A stretch of 64,000 nucleotides of DNA from Sesamum alatum (GCA_034509735.1 JACGWO010000003.1:40780873-40844872); one strand, 5' to 3'; shown: positions 11,585 through 23,588, numbered from the stretch's first letter. The notes: generated by a model not told the origin, from the sequence alone. A program made the numbers and translations.

Positions 11585-14500
11585 ATTTTTTTTTCCCATC
11601 TCGTAGTCTTGTCTCTTTTTCTCTGTATCAATTTAATTTCATCTCTCACTTTTTATTAGACGATCATCGTTTAAGATTGCGTCAAAATGCATGATTAGTT
11701 ACCACCCCGAATCCTATCAAATAAAGTTACATATAAAATGAAAAAAAAAATCAAATTAATAAAGTAATTGTAGTTTTCAATCAAATAAAAATAAATACGA
11801 CAGACTTGAACACGTGCGATGAAATTCACCCTTTTGTTTTTGAGGGACAAGGAAAAAGAGAGGCATGACTTTTTATTCATGATGATGTTGAAGTTTTTTT
11901 CTTTGTCTGAAAGTTGATCATATGTTTTTTGTGCTTTTGCATCTTATCTGTTACCTTTGACTACTGTGGAAAATTTGTTGGCTAATAATAGAATTGCATA
12001 ATCTAGTTTACTAATGATTATGTTATCTAATTATATTGACATCCCGTAAAATTAAATTTAATTATATAAATATGTTTTAATTTTTATAAAATTATAAGTA
12101 CGTACATTCCCATAAATTGAATCTAATTATATAAACACTCTCCATTTTACACAAAATTGCAAGTGTGTCCTTAATTTAAGTACGTGCTGGTGTGATTCAT
12201 TTGGGAGTTTTTTTTTTAATAAATTTGCCCTTAAATAAGAAATATATTGGGGTTTAATTATAAGCCACAACCTCTATATTAAAAATAAAAGAAAAGATAT
12301 TTTTCGCTCACGAACGGTGGTGTGTGACAACACTACACTTTTTTTTGTTAATATTTAAGTTATTTTTATTTTTTATTTTTTAAATACATGTGATGTGTTG
12401 ATTAATATATTTTATTTTTATTTATAATATATTTTAAGTTATTTATTATATGCACCAGCCAATGAAATAGTCTTGTTCACCTCAAAGACGTTGTTTTTCT
12501 AATATTAAAATAAAAATAAAAATTTCTATATATCATCTATATTGGCACTTTTTTATCATTCTTTGGTACGAGTTGCGATTAAAATCTAAAAATAAAACAA
12601 ATTATTGAATACTTGATTGAATCTATAAAAGCCCATTTAAGTTCAATTTATTAAACTAAGCAAATCAAATTAATCAAAAGAATTTATATTCAGTTCTAGT
12701 TCGATTCAATCTGTATATTAAACTATCAAAAAATATATTTAAAAATAATAAATAACTCATTTTCAATCGATAATCAAATTAAATTCTCAATTTTGATAAC
12801 AATTTAAATAATAATATGTTCGATTCGATTCGATACGTCGTGACTCAATTGTTATATTTCTTTCCACTAATAATAATAGAGATGAAAATGCAAAATCATT
12901 GTCACTTTGTTATTGCATGTGTTATTGCTTCTTTGAAATATGAATATTCCTTCCTCAAAAAGTAGCTTTGAAGCCGCAAATCTTGAAAAAGGGGTTCTCA
13001 TTATTAACACAATCAATTCCATCTCAGAAAGGTTTGTAGGACCTATTTGTATTTATATTACTCCATGCATACAAATAAAATAAAAATGGATATATATAAA
13101 TTTATATTTAAAAATACTGCAAAAAGGAGAAGATTACGATAAAAAAAAAAAATAAGTAAAAATTTTACTATTACTATCAATTGTATGTATTAAGTGACAA
13201 GAAATTTTATTTTACTTGTCATCATAATATTGAATTTTGTAATTTTGATAGTGATAATTAATTTGGTTAGACTATCACTAGCAGGAATTAATAAGGAACG
13301 ATCGTACATAAAATTGTTGAAAACAATTAACGACACGTATATAAGGATAATCTAACAATAATAATTATTTATTATTATATTTGTGTTGTTATTAAATTTT
13401 CCTTACATACGCTGCCATTAATTGGTTTATAATGGCAATTTTATGTACAATTTTTATTTTTAATATCGATATTGAAACATATTAATATTTATTTTTCGTA
13501 ACAACATAAAAATTGTTGACGATCGATATTTTGTCACTAATATTATTTCGTACGCATATGCATACATAGTCACACCAAAATATGTAAGTATATATGTCTA
13601 TGTCTGAGACAGGACTCTTCAGCCCCACTCGGAATATGCCGACACTCTTTCTATACAAACTTGTCTTAGAAAAAAAGTGGGATTTTGAAATTTTTAGGTA
13701 AAGAAATTTAATGGTGTTTGTAATAATTTCTACTTTTATGGTGGAAATAAAGTTGTAGAAAAAAACCATAAATTAAGCAGTAGTTAAATTTGAAAGTGAT
13801 TGAAAATTAAAGTTAAAAGTAAAAAAAGAAGTTGAAGTTAAAGGGTTTGGAAAAGCATGTTAATACATATAATTTTACTAATGAGTTGTAAGATGTTGGT
13901 AGATAGTTTTTTTCAATTTTTGAGCTTGAATCAACTTAATCCACGCAGTTCAAAAGCAAAAATCGTAAAACGAAAATACTCTTTTCAATTTATTTTCAGC
14001 AATAAATTGATAAGCATTTAAAATAAGCGTTTGCAAACATCCCTAAATAAAGAATAATACAGATGGACGGAAGTAAATCAAACTATATAAATTTACCAAC
14101 TCCCGTGGTAGTTTCCAACTTTTCAAACCATTTTGTATAATATGTGAGAGTTTATAAGATATTAGGAGATTATAAGCTCTGTTAGAAAGAGTAAAGAGTT
14201 CTCAACTTATTTTTAAAATTTTAACAAACTCCTTCAACTTTTATAATAATAATTACAAAATTATTATTAGTTGGCAGAGTAGTGTACTTTTTATTATTTA
14301 TTTTTGGATATAATTTTCTGGTTGAATTAGTAGTTGAAGATACTTTATATATAATATACTAAATTATATATTTTCATAAATATTTCATGATCATTTGAAT
14401 TCCAAGAGTTAGGTGACTCAAATTCTCGTCCATTAAAAGTTTCCTCTTTATGTGTCTCCAGGAAAGTAAGACCACTTTTGTGTTCCTAATTGTATTACGA

Positions 14501-14852
14501 CCAACAACCAAATCGCTTATTGTGACTTTTTTTTTATAAGTCTATAATCAAAAGATAAAATTAAATTATTCGATATTCGATCAGATTAATTTATAAAAAC
14601 TTGACACAGGTTGGTTTTTTAAACTCAACAAATCAAGTTTGAGAGCTTTCAAGCCCGACTTGAACCCATTTAATTTGTTAAAAATGATAAAATATATTTG
14701 AAAATATAAAATAAATCAAGTTTTACATGTATTCGAAAAATTAAAATTTATTTGAGTTCGACTAAGTTATTAATCAACTCAAGTTCAAACATATAATTCT
14801 TTCAAATTTGCTAATATATAAGCTTGAATATATTATGGCTTAATTTGATTTA
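11585..14852. other. Long gene-free, repeat-derived stretch
   Basis: No gene is supported. About 12235-12480 is a diverged relative of about 16550-16740; both carry 'ctcac-aa-ggtggt-tgtgacaacac'-like words. About 13640-14045 is a decayed relative of 26390-26665, sharing 'agcaataa-ctgataa-c'. An inverted pair gtacataaaattg (about 13304) and caattttatgtac (about 13436) marks a small foldback. The rest is AT-rich simple sequence. Confidence 0.35.
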
Positions 14853-15278
14853 GGATGAGTTACAAGGACCTCTTCTGAGGTTTGACATAATTACGAATAC
14901 TCTCTAATTATTTTAAAAATTACAAATAGCTCCATGAGGTTTGTAATCGTCTAACAAATAACTAATTTTCATCCATTTTTATAGGTGAGCTGACCAAAAT
15001 ACCCTTATGAAAATTGAATTATTTTTTAAGATTTTTTGTAATTTTTTTGGACAAAAATGCGCATAGAGAGGGTTCTTACGTTTTTTACACAGATGAGCAA
15101 TAACTTAATTTGCCTCGACTAATTTTTCTAGAATTTAAAAAAAAATCAAGGGCAAAATAGACCATTTCAGACAATTGGTAAAAATTATAAACCTCAGAAA
15201 AATATTTATAATTTTTAAAATAACGAAAAATATCCATAATTATGTCAAACATCAAAAGAGGTCATTTGTAATTTACCC
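14853..15278. mobile_element. MULE-like MITE, family A, copy 3
   Basis: A 426-bp element with ends GGATGAGTTACAAGGACCTC and GAGGTCATTTGTAATTTACCC, flanked by a perfect 9-bp direct repeat TTTGATTTA (14844-14852 and 15279-15287). Long inverted arms and no coding sequence. The perfect duplication fixes the boundaries and shows it moved as a unit. Confidence 0.87.
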
Positions 15279-15948
15279 TTTGATTTATTGATAATCCTAT
15301 TTGTATGCAACAACTAGCAGAAGAAGACAAAATCGCATCTCGTTTAAGGATTAATGAAAGGCAATCATAATTATGATTAATTAATAAGAGTGCAGATGCT
15401 CTAATGATATCCAATTAATGCGAGATTCCATGTAATTAGTGTGTTGGAACCCTTGTTATTATTAAATTCTTTTCCCGAATCTATGGATCTCACAACCTTT
15501 AAATGCACGTGTTGCTACACCTGACAACAATGTTACGAAGCTTACACCTTTCTGTTTTTGTAATAATAATTAAACTGAATATATTTATCTAATTATACGT
15601 ATTCTTATTAATAATATTTTCTATTATCCTCGTCTCAATATTATTTTTTTATCTACATGCACTATACAATATTTGTACAATCATTACTCTTATAAAGTAA
15701 TAATTCTAAGTCAATAAAAATTTGATTATTGTATTTGATTTGACACCACTAATAATAAAGAAATAAAATTATTATTAAATAAAATAATGTATTGATTTGC
15801 CACTATTAATAATCATATTAACAATTCAAATATATTCTTATTTTCACACGAAAACTTATATAAAAATGAAACATACATTTTCTAGTAAAAATTGAAAATA
15901 AAAACACAATAAACAAACAAGCTGTTATATTTTCTTATAACTACGTTC
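15279..15948. other. Gene-free stretch
   Basis: AT-rich sequence with no recognised repeat termini or coding potential. Confidence 0.35.
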
Positions 15949-16005
15949 CACACACACACGTGTGTGTGTGTTTCTATATTTTATATATATATATATATAT
16001 ATATT
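15949..16005. repeat. Compound microsatellite (CA)n(TG)n then (TA)n
   Basis: A CA run is followed directly by a TG run, making a self-complementary block around 15950-15972. A TA run follows at about 15983-16004. Similar simple TA runs occur at about 27072-27090, 32320-32341, 44407-44431 and 58478-58500. Confidence 0.8.
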
Positions 16006-17471
16006 TAATTGAATAAAAATAGGATATAAGTTATCAGTGTAGCAATATCTTTAGGTATAATCATAAGATGAATTATATCCGACAACCTTTGAAGGACATC
16101 CGTGAAATACTTAGTCAATTACACAAATACTCTTTCTTTGTAAAATTACAAATACATTTCGAGTTGTAATTGTAGGCAAAATTTTACAAGGGCATCCGTG
16201 AAATAAATTACATCTAACACTTTCGAGACGGTGTACTTATGCTAGAAGAATATATATATATATATATATGTTGTCATAGTTAATATTGTCGTCAAACGTA
16301 AAAAATTATGGTGAATAGTAATTAGTCATAACTGTGTAATGGCGATTAACTGTTGTTCCAACAAGCAAAAAACATAACATGTTGTAACGAAAAACTATGA
16401 AAAATATTTTGACTATATATAGTTAAAAAGCAAGGTAAATACTTTGATCATTACTGAAATTATTACAAATATTAATCAATTGTGGTCAAAATATAAACTT
16501 TTGCATTGATCTGTTTAACAATTGATGATTTATAATATTAGTTTATTATTATCTATATTAATATATAAAGAAAACACCATTTTCACTCACAAAAGGCGGT
16601 TACTTACACTGCGACACCAATTTTTTGTTGTACCAATAATACCCCTAAGTTAGTTTCCTTCATTTCTTTATTTATTTCCCTCTTCTTCTTCTTCTTTTTT
16701 AAATGTGTTATAATATATTTTAAAGTATGAAATTGTGAATGGGGACCAACAATTAACCTTATAATGACGATTGAAATATCGAAAGGAAAGTGAATTAATG
16801 AGAAAGAGGAAAAATTCTTATTCGAACCACGAAGGTGTGGATATGCATTAAGGCTAATTTAGGAGGTGTGGATATATTTTTACCCTAAAAATGAACTAAA
16901 CTATATAAGTACCTTTATAATTCTACAAACATACATTTGTCTTTTGTTTCAAAGTCCAAATTATACATACATTCTTTGAAATGTAATTGACTTTTTTTTC
17001 CTTTCCATTTTGGTCTACTAATTAAACCTTAGATTGAAATTAATGGAGAGAAAATATTGTTAAAAAAGTTTTATTTTCAGCATAATGAAAGGAATGGAAA
17101 CTTCAAGAATTAGGCCATTTACGCGGAATTTAGTAAAATTTTAGTAAATTGTGTAATTATTTATTTTCTACTTAAAAATTTAATATAATTTATACTTACC
17201 ATATCAAATAAATTCTATAAATAACAAACTAAATAAGGATTTAAGGCAACTTTACATCACACTTCAAATGTTGATTAGTATTATGCAGTTATGTTTATTT
17301 GAATCCCATAATGGTCCAAGTATTTGGGGGCAATTTATAGAATTATGAATAATTTTTTGCTCGCATCAATAATAAGTGATGCATTCGATCACTTTCAAAA
17401 GAAAAAAGAATACAATTGCAGTAAGTACAACTTTTGGAACGAGGAGTCTAGATTAGGTGTACGTACCTATA
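16006..17471. other. Gene-free stretch with decayed MITE sequence
   Basis: About 16060-16250 has words shared with the family A/TIR repeats ('acaaatac', 'gaaataaattaca'). About 16270-16530 carries CACTA-MITE words ('tagtcataac', 'aatcaattgtggtcaa') without clean ends. About 16550-16740 matches 12235-12480 loosely. No gene supported. Confidence 0.35.
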
Positions 17472-17763
17472 TGTTACAAGTTCTCCGTCCAAATAAGTTA
17501 GGAGATGGGTTTTGGAGGTACGTTAAGTTAAGTATCTCTTCTTTTTAGTATCTGATTTTTTAGAGATGGATGTGAGTCTCTGACATGCGGTATTAGAGCC
17601 AAGACCTACCGATGCTGGAGGAGGCATCTATGTGTAAGTGTTTAATGTAGGGCAGGCCAAGGAGGGCCCACATCATACGAGGGTATACGTGGATAGAGGA
17701 GAATGTTATAAATTTTTCATCCTGCATCGATTGGGAGAGAAATTTTGCAAGCATTTATAAGGA
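17472..17763 (+). mobile_element. TRIM-like miniature LTR element, 3' LTR truncated
   Basis: The start of LTR1 at 17472 (tgttacaagttctccgtcc) and the start of LTR2 at 17704 (tgttataaatttttcatcc) align well. Just after LTR1, at 17592, ggtattagagccaag resembles the initiator-Met tRNA primer site (tggtatcagagcc). Just before LTR2 a purine run, gatagaggagaa, fits a polypurine tract. The internal part is only about 110 bp, with no coding capacity, as in TRIMs. LTR2 stops near 17763, where another repeat begins. Confidence 0.5.
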
Positions 17764-18020
17764 TAAACGGCATTAACATCCCCTAAGGTTAGATCAAAAC
17801 ACATAAACCTCTTGTTGCTTTTTTTTTTTGCTGCAAAATTACAGCTACACCTTTGAACTTATAGTTGTAATTACAATTATATTTCCTATTTAGAGACAAA
17901 GTTTACACAAATACCCCTCGAAACCTATTACACTAACATCCCTCATATAACTATAAATTTACAAAATATATGAAAGTGTCAATGTAATTTACCCTATTCA
18001 TAAAGTGGGGTATCTTTCGT
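17764..18020. mobile_element. Short TIR-like repeat next to the TRIM
   Basis: Begins around 'ggcattaacatcccctaagg' and ends around 'gtcaatgtaatttaccct'. The inverted similarity (cattaacatcccct against the complement of acatccct near 17937) and the terminal taccc suggest a relative of the family A type. Boundaries uncertain. Confidence 0.3.
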
Positions 18021-18290
18021 TTTTTTTTCTTTTTTTTAAAGTGAAAGTGATAAACTATTATTAATTGAAACAATCCATTACAATCAGTCTTGTCGAATAT
18101 CAATATATAACAAAGATAATTACAACAACCATACTGTAATCAACAATATTAAATTAATTAAATCTAAACAACATCTACTATGCAGTAGAATAACATTCCA
18201 CGTAATAATGGAGTTCAGACCTATAACTTTTAAAATCATGAGATTTCAACCTCGCCAACTGAACTACTTCCCATTTGCGCGTGCCTCTCA
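18021..18290 (-). mobile_element. tRNA-derived SINE
   Basis: Read on the minus strand, the 5' part has a Pol III A-box-like segment (agttcagttggcgagg) near 18270 and a weak B-box region. It is followed by the same body and T-rich tail seen in the copy at 20114-20377, including 'gatattcgacaagact' and 'gataaactatt'. Diverged, non-coding. Confidence 0.6.
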
Positions 18291-18510
18291 TTCTTACTAT
18301 CCGACTTTTTTAGAATGGATGCGGGTGGTTATACCACGTCTCATATTAATGAAACTAGATTTTTGTTTTCCGTGCTAGCCTCCAAATGTAGCCTTGAATT
18401 TTATCACTTGACAACGACAAAGAGCGCGAAGCGGTTTTATACAATGCATTACATAGAATTCTGATTTTAATTATGAGGTTTCGAATTTAATTTCTACTAA
18501 AAAATGGATT

Positions 18511-18658
18511 TATATTTTTTTTAAAGTGAAAGCGATGAAATATTATTAAATACTGAAATAAATCCATTACGATTCGTTTTGTCGAATATCAATATCTGAC
18601 AAAGACAATTACAATAACTATACCCTCAGCTTCACCAACTGAGCTAGACGTCATTGGC
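18511..18658 (-). mobile_element. SINE copy with internal deletion
   Basis: The 3' body (gatattcgacaaaacga on the minus strand) is joined directly to the A-box end (agctcagttggtgaagct). The B box and middle part are missing. Same family as 18021-18290 and 20114-20377. Confidence 0.5.
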
Positions 18659-19480
18659 AAAATGGACTTATATATTCACTAAAATGTAGGTAATCGTTGA
18701 CAGTTGATACTTATAAATTATTAATTGATGATTGTTGATTTTTAGTTGAAATTAGAATTTAAGCAGTGATTTATTTGATTACTTCATTTAAACAAATAAG
18801 AATAATAATAAAAGCAAATTATATTTACACTTCTTGATATTTAACTTAATCATAAGTACATATTTATTACAATAAAAATAACATTGCACTTCTTGGGATT
18901 TGTTTTGTTTTACATGTAATTTTAAGGGGAAGGGTTCTAGCGAATTTTATATATTAATGTATAGTGTAGATGATATTTAAAAGTATTCCTCACAAAATTT
19001 TACTGTAATTTAACCATTTCTCGAACTAAAAATAGTCATTGGACAAAACTTCATGTAAGGCAATCACTGATCCCTTCGTCGGTGTCGCATTACTTCAAAA
19101 TAAAAATTACCCGCGATAAAATTTTATATGTATTCTCATTGAAAATTCATTTATTTAACAACACAGTTCAATGTAAAACACAACCTCATTAATTAATCTT
19201 AATAAGTCACACAAAAATCTATACAAACCTAAAAATACATATTTTAAATTGAAAATCGAAAATTGAAAATAAAAACACAAACAAACAGGCATGACCACAA
19301 ATAATTAACATTTGTCATCATATTGTTATGATTTGAATATTCGCTATGATTTTTTACAATTTTTTTATTGCATATTAACATAAGTATAAATAATCTTAGA
19401 GAATAAAATAAAATTTAATTATCAAGTATTAATTAATGCAAGAACACAATTAATATCAAGTTAAATAAGATTTATATTTT
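18659..19480. other. Gene-free stretch
   Basis: AT-rich, no recognised feature. Confidence 0.35.
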
Positions 19481-20045
19481 CCAGAGAGTGTATGAGACGC
19501 GCGAAAGAGCGCGTGGGTGTGAGAATGTAGACTCAATGAGATGAATCTCCGTCTCTTAGCTGGACATAAGCTGTTCATTTATGCATCTGCCTCGTAAACT
19601 GTTTTGGCATCATGTATACGGCATCAATCATGTTGCTAAAAACACGATTTATGCATAAACAAAAAAGAGAGAGATGACGACTTCACATGAGAATAATTTC
19701 AGTAATCGTAAAAATCAATAACCGAAAAAGCGCGAAAGCAGAGAGAAAAAAAAAAAAAAATCACCTGAAATCGTAATCAGAATTTTTAACTTGATGTGAG
19801 AATGGATTGTTTGATAACTGCAGAGTTTGAGTTCAGAGGGACTGCGAGCGCAATGCGTCCGTCTCTTTACCGTCCCACGTACGCCAAAATCGTTGCAGCA
19901 TCCGTCGCTATTGTCCTCCGCTACTGTCTCTCCACTTATATATTTCGTCTCTCTTTGTGGAGGGGATTCTTCCGTTCACACGGAGTTAAATGCAGCACCT
20001 TCCTCATCAATACATGTGGTGCATATGATAAGTTTGAACGTTAGA
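19481..20045 (-). other. Possible orphan promoter/leader of a lost gene
   Basis: This block has balanced base composition amid AT-rich DNA. On the minus strand a TATA-like tatataagtgg (about 19932-19942) is followed about 30 bp later by transcribed-looking sequence, then a T-rich tract and a CT-rich tract at about 19740-19760. That layout resembles a Pol II promoter plus 5' leader. No convincing coding exon follows on the minus strand. Two overlapping plus-strand open frames (19796-20044, 19827-20123) show no known domain. Function unknown. Confidence 0.25.
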
Positions 20046-20072
20046 TATATTAATGATGTGGGTTTAAATAAA

Positions 20073-20592
20073 GGTAAATTACAACGAGCTCCAATGAAAT
20101 TTGGTATAATTATTATTTTTTAATTAGAAGCGATGAATTTTATTGATCGAAAGAAAAGTAATGACATTCAGTCATGTCAGATATCAATATTGAACAGAGA
20201 TAATTATAAACAATCATATCAACAATATCACATAAACTAACACCTTAGCTATTACAGCAACAAATAATACTTATTATTAAGTAGCACAACATCAACTCAC
20301 GCAGGGGTTCGAACCCCATGACCTCTAGGATCATGGAGCCCCAGCTTCGCCAACTAAGCTAGGCCTCATCGGCTAAGTTTGGCATAATTATGAATATACC
20401 TGGTTGTGTAGAAAATTATCAACACTCTCCTGATTTCAATAGTCGTCCAATGATTAGCGCAATTTGTTAGTGTTTGTTAGTAAAATTGACAATTTTAGGC
20501 TCCTATCAAAGAATTACATAATAACATCAGGGGGTATTGAGGGGGTATAATTATGTCAAACATATGAGGAGCTGATTGTAATTAATTTATAT
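20073..20592. mobile_element. MULE-like MITE, family A, interrupted copy
   Basis: The left part (ggtaaattacaacgagctcc, ggtataattat) and right part (ggcataattatgaatatacc to gctgattgtaatt) are the two halves of a family A element split by the SINE at 20114-20377. The right terminus is decayed. Confidence 0.55.
20114..20377 (-). mobile_element. tRNA-derived SINE inserted into a MITE
   Basis: On the minus strand it begins near a Pol III A-box (tagcttagttggcgaagc, 20344-20361), followed by a B-box ggttcgaacccc (about 20310). A non-tRNA body and a T-rich 3' tail follow. It is flanked by a 14-bp target duplication with one mismatch (tttggtataattat at 20100-20113, tttggcataattat at 20378-20391). The tRNA-like part is not a functional tRNA gene. 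Confidence 0.75.
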
Positions 20593-21179
20593 TTTAAATT
20601 ATTATAAAAAAATATTTGGTAGGTTTGAAACCCAGGTTTTAATATGTGTATTGATTTTCACATGATTAGGGCTTGATTTTTAACAATAGTATCATGTTCC
20701 AGCATTTGGTGGGATACGTTAATCGTATTTTCTAACCAATCGGTTAATTTTCATGTGGTCGGACCTTAATTTTCTATGATAGTAGGGTAGATATAATAGC
20801 CCTGTCACGATGTTTGGTGGAGTTAAACGCACGCTTTACTTGTTGGTTGATTTTTATATGAGTAAATTTTGGTTATTTTATCACAGTAGATTAACTATAG
20901 TGATTATGACCTCTACACATGGCACATATGCATTCCCTAACAATTTTATGTTTAAAGAGTTATATATCTATTGGTAATTTCAAATTAGGTAGAATCTAAT
21001 TAACTCTTTTTCAATTAGATGTGTGGTCAATTAAGTGAAAAAGAAAAATGAAAGAACAAAGTAGATAAATGGGCCCTTTTTTTTTCATTAAAACAAAAAC
21101 ATCATTTCACAATTATATAAGAGTAAGAGTTTTGCAATAGATATTTTTTAGCTGCCTAGCTAGTAGTTATAAAAGAGTT
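20593..21179. other. Gene-free stretch
   Basis: AT-rich. Around 20610-20870 the words 'tttt-catgtgg/atgag' and 'agggcttgattttt' recur loosely. No domain or termini recognised. Confidence 0.3.
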
Positions 21180-21594
21180 TGATGTGGCTTGTGACTTATT
21201 CGATATCCCGTTGTGTAAGGTATTATCTGCTTTGTGTTCTGTATGAGTTTTACGATTTTGTTCTGAAAATTAGGCGCCTCACTATGAAGAGAAAGCCTTG
21301 GGGCTTATAAATCACTCAAGCTCTTAGTCTGCAATCAATATGAAATGCTTGCCTACACATCATCAGTCCCCAGAAGAGGGGTTTGGGGCAGGCACAGGGC
21401 CTCGTTCCATAGACGACGCCATATGATGTGGCTTGCGACTTGGTTAGTGCTCTGTTGCGCAATGTCCAATTTGACTTCATATGAGCCTCACAATTTTATC
21501 CTGAAAAGATGTCTCGTTAGAGAGTGAGACATTGAGACTTATAAGCCACTCAAACTCTCCATCTGTAATTAATGTGATACGTTTGCCTACATCA
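21180..21594 (+). mobile_element. SMART/TRIM-like mini LTR retrotransposon (415 bp)
   Basis: Two diverged direct repeats of 183 bp (21180-21362) and 171 bp (21424-21594) both start TGATGTGGCTTG and end in ACATCA or ACACATCA. This fits TG...CA LTR ends with a TGATGT/ACATCA inverted terminus. Both contain 'gcttataa' and 'tgcctacac/tgcctacat'. Only 61 bp separates them. The flanks gagtt and gaatt may be a 5-bp target duplication with one mismatch. A plain tandem duplication is the alternative. Confidence 0.5.
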
Positions 21595-21699
21595 GAATTA
21601 TTGTTATCAATAAAATATGCGACAAAAGGCGAACAAACATCAAAATATCCATTTAGTTCCTTGAAAGCACTCAATTTGTGCCAAAAGGTCCACAGTTTG

Positions 21700-21882
21700 A
21701 GGAAAATTTTAACTCAGATCAAATTTGATTGGATCTAAATCAATTATATAACAAGTGTAATACGCTTGTTGTGTGATATGTGTACAATTTCAGAAAAGTG
21801 ATCAATCACATTACAAGTGTATCATATTTACTTTGTAATTGATTTGGATCAGCCAAACCTAATTTAAATAAAATTTTTTGGT
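21700..21882. mobile_element. Foldback MITE, family D, copy 2
   Basis: Imperfect inverted arms: the left contains 'aaatcaattatataacaagt' and the right, in complement, 'aaatcaattacaaagtaaat'. The whole unit aligns loosely to 6880-7053. Non-coding. Confidence 0.5.
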
Positions 21883-22817
21883 AACGTGGTTAGGTTCTCT
21901 GTAGCAGAATTCCATTTTAACAGCCAGAAGCTAGTCAAGTTCTTCCAGCAATCTTGAAGCAGATTCGCTGATGTATTGATGGGATGAGATTATTGCCTCC
22001 CGTTAAAATAGTTAAGAGCAAACACAAAATCATTCTCAATTAAAAAATGGTGAAAGTTAATGATAACATTTTGATATTATTTTTTCAGACAACTGAATTT
22101 ATTATATATATCAAATCATATATAATATATATATGTCTTTTTGTGTTTATTTTTTTTATTGTATATAAATAATACAAGGAAGAGGGGTATGATATATTGG
22201 AGTCATTTTCAATCAAATTTCACAAAAAGGTGAACCAAACAAAGGGTCTCTTTTTTGTGGTTCAGCCGTGGTCCGTATAAATAATTGAATACAACCTTAA
22301 AATCAATTTAATTTTAATTAATAAGTCTGCCCCAAAAAAGAAATTGAAAATTTTTCGTCCAATGCAATTCAATGACATTTATAATATGATTAATTTTTCT
22401 GAACTGTGTATTAACGATATTGCAAATCTATTACTAATATAATTATGTATGATCAAATATGTTCCACAATAACATTTTACGAGACAACTACATACAAAAT
22501 AAGTGTAATTCACATTTAATTTAACACGACGAAACCCAATTAATTTACGCTAAAACCTTACGAATTTGCTAAAAAAAAAACTTAGGATATAGACAAAATT
22601 AGAAATGCAAATTCTTGATACGCAAGGCAAGTATATTTCTCACCAAAAATTCAAGAAAAGAGAGACCCTGCAACTAAAATCTAAAGCGTTGATCCTCTCA
22701 TATTTGGGAAAAAAGAGAAAAGAAAAAAAAATTAAAAATAAAAACCACAGACATAAAAATACTATAAAAAAAAAAAAAAGAAAAACACACAGAACACACA
22801 GTATGGTCAAACTTTTC
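21883..22817. other. Gene-free stretch; 3' flank of the ERF gene
   Basis: AT-rich. The segment next to the ERF stop codon (about 22560-22817) is A-rich on the plus strand, that is U-rich in the transcript, and probably includes its 3' UTR. No poly(A) site is assigned. Confidence 0.35.
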
Positions 22818-23588
22818 TCAGGAATGATGTTTCCATAACAGGGCTTCAAAATTGGTAGACATCATATCCTCAAGCACAAATAAGCTTTCTTGCTCTTGGA
22901 AGGAAAAGCAGCACTCTTCTAAACTGTACAACCCCGGGTGACTGTAGTATTCCCACGAGTAATCCTGCGCCAGCGCGAAATCTCCCTCCCGGCTCGACTC
23001 CTCGTAGCTCGTGCCTAGGCTCGGCAGCTCCACTATTTCCCCCAGTTCCTCCGCCGGCTCCGGTGACGCAATGCTCGAGACGAGTGATGACGACGAGGAG
23101 GATGACGTCAGGGACGGCGAGTCCCGCCGCTGGTTGAGGACGTCGTCCATGTGGGCGGCCTTGGTGGCGGCGGCCTGGACGTCACGAGGGGAGCACGTGA
23201 CGGGGCGGGGCAAGAGGTGGGATATCTCCGGGAAGTTGAGAATGGCGGAGCTGCCCTTGATGGCGAGGGCGGCGACGTCGTGCGCTCGGGCCGCCATTTC
23301 CGGGGTCGCGAATGTTCCGAGCCAGATCCGAGACTTCTTCCGGGGCTCCCGGATTTCAGAGACCCATTTTCCCCATGCCCGCATTCTCACTCCTCTATAC
23401 ACCAGATGCTTGCTGCTGCTACTGCTATTATCGCTATTCCTGTTTCGCTTCTTGCCGTCCGCTTTCCCATCCTCTCTACTTCTCTTGGGCGGTGTCTTCG
23501 GGTTTGATCCTGTCTGGTCAGGCCCGAATGAGAAAGATGAGAAGGAAGGGCCGCTAGACTCGGTTTCCGAGTACGGCGGCTCAGCCAT
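22818..23588 (-). CDS. AP2/ERF transcription factor, DREB subfamily (TINY-like)
   Basis: A single-exon gene of 256 residues starting at the first true ATG (23588); an upstream in-frame GTG extension is not used. One AP2 DNA-binding domain spans about residues 63-120, from [12 protein letters not shown] to AILNFPE, with WLGTF and the RAHDVAA helix intact. Val76 and Glu81 occupy the DREB-diagnostic positions 14 and 19, predicting binding to DRE/CRT-type GCC-related sites in the nucleus. Basic clusters PPKRSRED and KKRNR before the domain could be nuclear signals. [13 protein letters not shown] after the domain is typical of the TINY-like A-4 group. A Ser-rich stretch and an acidic aromatic C terminus ([14 protein letters not shown]) look like an activation region. 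The composition is far more GC-rich than the surroundings. The overlapping open frames on the other strand are shadows of this gene. Confidence 0.93.
   Translation of the reverse strand: MAEPPYSETESSGPSFSSFSFGPDQTGSNPKTPPKRSREDGKADGKKRNRNSDNSSSSSKHLVYRGVRMRAWGKWVSEIREPRKKSRIWLGTFATPEMAARAHDVAALAIKGSSAILNFPEISHLLPRPVTCSPRDVQAAATKAAHMDDVLNQRRDSPSLTSSSSSSSLVSSIASPEPAEELGEIVELPSLGTSYEESSREGDFALAQDYSWEYYSHPGLYSLEECCFSFQEQESLFVLEDMMSTNFEALLWKHHS

Noticed and set aside
20300..20377. Possible minus-strand tRNA gene
   Set aside because: A- and B-box-like sequences are present, but no cloverleaf forms, and the body, tail and target duplication fit a SINE.
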